Shown: piece by piece, positions 62,165 to 64,000 of the stretch | Position numbering within the stretch: position 1 is the first letter of the stretch | Layout: each line of letters opens with the position of its first letter | From: Oligoflexia bacterium | Lineage (GTDB): Bacteria > Bdellovibrionota > UBA1018 | DNA: 64,000 nucleotides | NCBI GenBank assembly: GCA_903935335.1 | Contig: CAIZRG010000036.1 | Location: 1 to 64,000, forward strand | Direction of reading: 5' to 3' | Position numbers and translations under genes: made by a program | The notes under the pieces: generated by a model | The model's input: only the letters and a program-made list of their open reading frames with translations | Database searches by the model: none | What the model was told of the DNA's origin: nothing

Positions 62165-63215
62165 TCCAATTTTTTCAAAAAAAATAGACCTGCTTATTTT
62201 TATAACTCCAACGATTATAGCTTCTATATTAATACTTGCTTGCTTCAGATTGAGTTTTTATTTCCCAGTATCTTTCTCTTATGAGAATATTCAAATTTAT
62301 TTCTATAGCGTATACACTGTTTTTTTAATGGTTCCACATTCTTACGCTACTTTTTATAAAGTTCATGACGATAGAACTATGTTTGATGGAGCTTATCAGA
62401 TTGAGTTCAAGTATTTTTTTTTGTTGGTGTTTTTTTCAGGTATTGTTTTTTTTAAATTACCAAGAATTTTTTCTGTTGTTTTAAGTTACGCTGATATTTT
62501 TCACCATGTCAGACAACAATATGGGTGGATGGTTCTTTCTCAGCGAAGGCAATTGACTCTGTCTACTCATGAATCCATCCTGGATAAATTAATGATTTAT
62601 AATGTCATGATTACTCCTTTGCTTTGGTGGCATTTCAACCCAACGAATTTTGGATGGATTCAAAAAAATGATCTTTTATTTTTTAATTCCCCTTTGTGTG
62701 GAGCAATTACTATTGGGATTCATTGGATTTTTAATTTATATTTTTTCTCAATATATTTATATTGGTATTTAAAAGGAAAGCAGTTCAACTTAGGGAAAAT
62801 TTTAATTATTTTAAGCACATGGTTTTCATTTTACTTTGGAATTTTGAATTTTGAGGACGGAGTTAAAAGTTTACTAGTGACTTTTAATCATACTATTCCT
62901 TATCTTTTTCTAGTGTATAGATACATCGGCAGTCCTAACAGGCTAGGCCACAAGAGTCCCAGAGTTTCCAATAAAAGCTGGATGTCGTTTTATCTCCCTC
63001 TAGTTTTTATTGGACTTTTAATTAGTTCTTTGCAATTTTTAAAAATTAAAAAACTGCCTCTTTTAGATGGTGGAATCGCATTTGCTGCAGTAACTGGAGG
63101 AATATTTCACTACTTTTTTGACACTTTTATTTGGAGATTCCATAGAAAAGAAACAAGATTAACAGAGTTTTTAGATATACAGGGTCAGAGATTTAAAAAA
63201 TTAGGTCATCAGTGA
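62139..63215 (+). CDS. Multi-pass membrane protein with conserved-looking histidines, unknown family
   Basis: About eight helices in 358 residues with polar clusters at helix ends: V-P-H-S-Y-A-T-F-Y-K-V-H-D-D-R, A-D-I-F-H-H-V-R-Q-Q-Y-G-W, F-N-H-T-I-P-Y and F-H-Y-F-F-D-T-F-I-W-R-F-H. Repeated His/Asp near membrane faces are typical of metal-dependent membrane enzymes (hydroxylases, Brp/Blh-like oxygenases), but I cannot assign a family. The start overlaps the acyltransferase-like gene by 26 bases, and its end overlaps the convergent next gene by seven bases. Last gene of the A/T-rich block. Confidence 0.6.
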   Translation: MHGKLAIFNPIFSKKIDLLIFITPTIIASILILACFRLSFYFPVSFSYENIQIYFYSVYTVFLMVPHSYATFYKVHDDRTMFDGAYQIEFKYFFLLVFFSGIVFFKLPRIFSVVLSYADIFHHVRQQYGWMVLSQRRQLTLSTHESILDKLMIYNVMITPLLWWHFNPTNFGWIQKNDLLFFNSPLCGAITIGIHWIFNLYFFSIYLYWYLKGKQFNLGKILIILSTWFSFYFGILNFEDGVKSLLVTFNHTIPYLFLVYRYIGSPNRLGHKSPRVSNKSWMSFYLPLVFIGLLISSLQFLKIKKLPLLDGGIAFAAVTGGIFHYFFDTFIWRFHRKETRLTEFLDIQGQRFKKLGHQ

Positions 63216-64000
63216 ATTTGAGATTTATCAAAAATTTTAGGATGAGATAAATTTTCTAGATTCAAAAGCTTCTTTTTTAAGTCTTCAGGTAAAAAAGTTC
63301 CTCCACTTCCTGTAAAACCTTCATACACGCTTTGTTCAAAATGCCGATAGCAGACCTCAGAAGTTGGAGTATATGGAACTTTCTTAATACACGCCTCATA
63401 ATAAACCTCATGCAGTTCATCTAAAATAAGAGGTCTAATAACTTCGTAGCACATCCCAGCCATCAGCAGTGCTTCTCCAGCATACCGGCCCTCAGGATAT
63501 TTTTGAAGAAGTTCATGAATCACCGCTGTTGCTCTTAAATATAAAACATCAGCAGCTCGATCCCTACTATACTTCTGAAGATCCTTAGCCTGCATAGTCA
63601 ATTGAATTGCTTCCTGCCGCAGTCCTTCCTCACTCAAAGCCCTCTTTGAAAGCTCATCTTTCCATTGAATAATAGACTCCTTCCACTTCAATGCATCTTG
63701 CTTTAAGAAGAATGGGGCGTGAGGAGAGCCAATCACCCTCTCCACCAAAGATCGAGCTTGAGCGGGATCCTTCTTAACCCGAACAGCAATGGACAAACCA
63801 AACCGGACTGCTTGCTCCCATTCCAATGGCCTTTCAATTGGAGCTAAAGCATCATTGATAATTTCTTGGAACCCATCCAAAGCACGGTCATACTGCCGAG
63901 TAGCGGCATAAAAGCGGCCTTTCTCAAGTGGAGACAGATTCTTGGTCATAGGTTCTACCCGAGGCTCTAAGGGAAGAGATGAAAAGTTAATGCCTGAGCT
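63209..64000 (-). CDS. TPR-like helical-repeat protein, 5' end beyond the window
   Basis: The frame is open through the right edge: 17 codons upstream of the first in-window ATG (63949) carry no stop and continue sensibly (L-P-L-E-P-R-V-E-P), so the true start, perhaps with a signal or lipoprotein sequence, is outside. The visible 263 codons encode helical repeats (F-Y-A-A-T-R-Q-Y-D-R-A-L-D-G-F-Q-E-I-I; A-T-A-V-I-H-E-L-L-Q-K-Y-P-E-G-R-Y-A-G-E-A) like TPR or Sel1-type modules, with four or more Cys in the last third. Composition is back to the window's normal. Function unknown. Confidence 0.7.
   Translation of the reverse strand, partial: SSGINFSSLPLEPRVEPMTKNLSPLEKGRFYAATRQYDRALDGFQEIINDALAPIERPLEWEQAVRFGLSIAVRVKKDPAQARSLVERVIGSPHAPFFLKQDALKWKESIIQWKDELSKRALSEEGLRQEAIQLTMQAKDLQKYSRDRAADVLYLRATAVIHELLQKYPEGRYAGEALLMAGMCYEVIRPLILDELHEVYYEACIKKVPYTPTSEVCYRHFEQSVYEGFTGSGGTFLPEDLKKKLLNLENLSHPKIFDKSQIH

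Overview
The window reads as chromosomal DNA of a free-living, double-membraned bacterium with an A/T-rich genome. The gene set fits a deltaproteobacterial-type lineage such as Bdellovibrionota: many lipoproteins and beta-barrels, sigma-54 control, a cobalamin-dependent ribonucleotide reductase, a three-subunit transhydrogenase, a CpaF ATPase, a ChaN-like protein and beta-carotene genes. The lineage is inferred from gene content only. There is no rRNA or tRNA gene, CRISPR array, transposase or phage gene.

Layout. 0-5.5 kb: tail of an unknown gene, two large cysteine- and serine-rich lipoproteins, and an RluA-type pseudouridine synthase. 5.5-11.5 kb: nrdJ with a tandem NrdR operator, a PafA-like phosphatase, a cold-shock protein and a small beta-barrel. 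11.5-16.3 kb: typA and pntA1-pntA2-pntB. 16.4-20 kb: cpaF coupled to a cupredoxin, a small secreted protein, and PIN-PhoH. 20-25 kb (minus): an acidic protein, rsmD, coaD, an aminotransferase, a frameshifted exported protein and a beta-barrel. 25.2-30.6 kb: a 910-residue protein resembling a degenerate DNA methyltransferase, then a near-consensus sigma-54 promoter, a hairpin-rich leader and two genes including a ChaN-like protein. 30.6-36.8 kb (minus): metG, a histidine kinase, its sigma-54 response regulator and a FabH-like synthase. 36.8-44.5 kb: an unknown coiled-coil protein, a TonB-like protein, a sigma4/anti-sigma fusion, a lipoprotein/TPR/FecR set and argS.

44.5-52.1 kb is one tight minus-strand carotenoid operon (SDR-SRPBCC fusion, crtY, crtE, crtI, crtB, an unknown five-helix membrane protein and two small exported or membrane proteins). 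It predicts GGPP to phytoene to lycopene to beta-carotene with possible further modification. Divergent from it lie an ABC1/UbiB kinase and a DNA photolyase, so the whole looks like a light-stress locus.

55-63.2 kb holds a KAS/ACP pair and then a visibly A/T-richer co-directional block. The block has three related minor pilins (two carrying the same ten-cysteine module), a beta-sandwich surface protein interrupted by one in-frame TGA, an acyltransferase-like membrane protein and a histidine-bearing membrane protein of unknown family. This block, and the sigma-54 promoter with its structured leader at 28 kb, are the best candidates for something undescribed. The last gene runs off the right edge.
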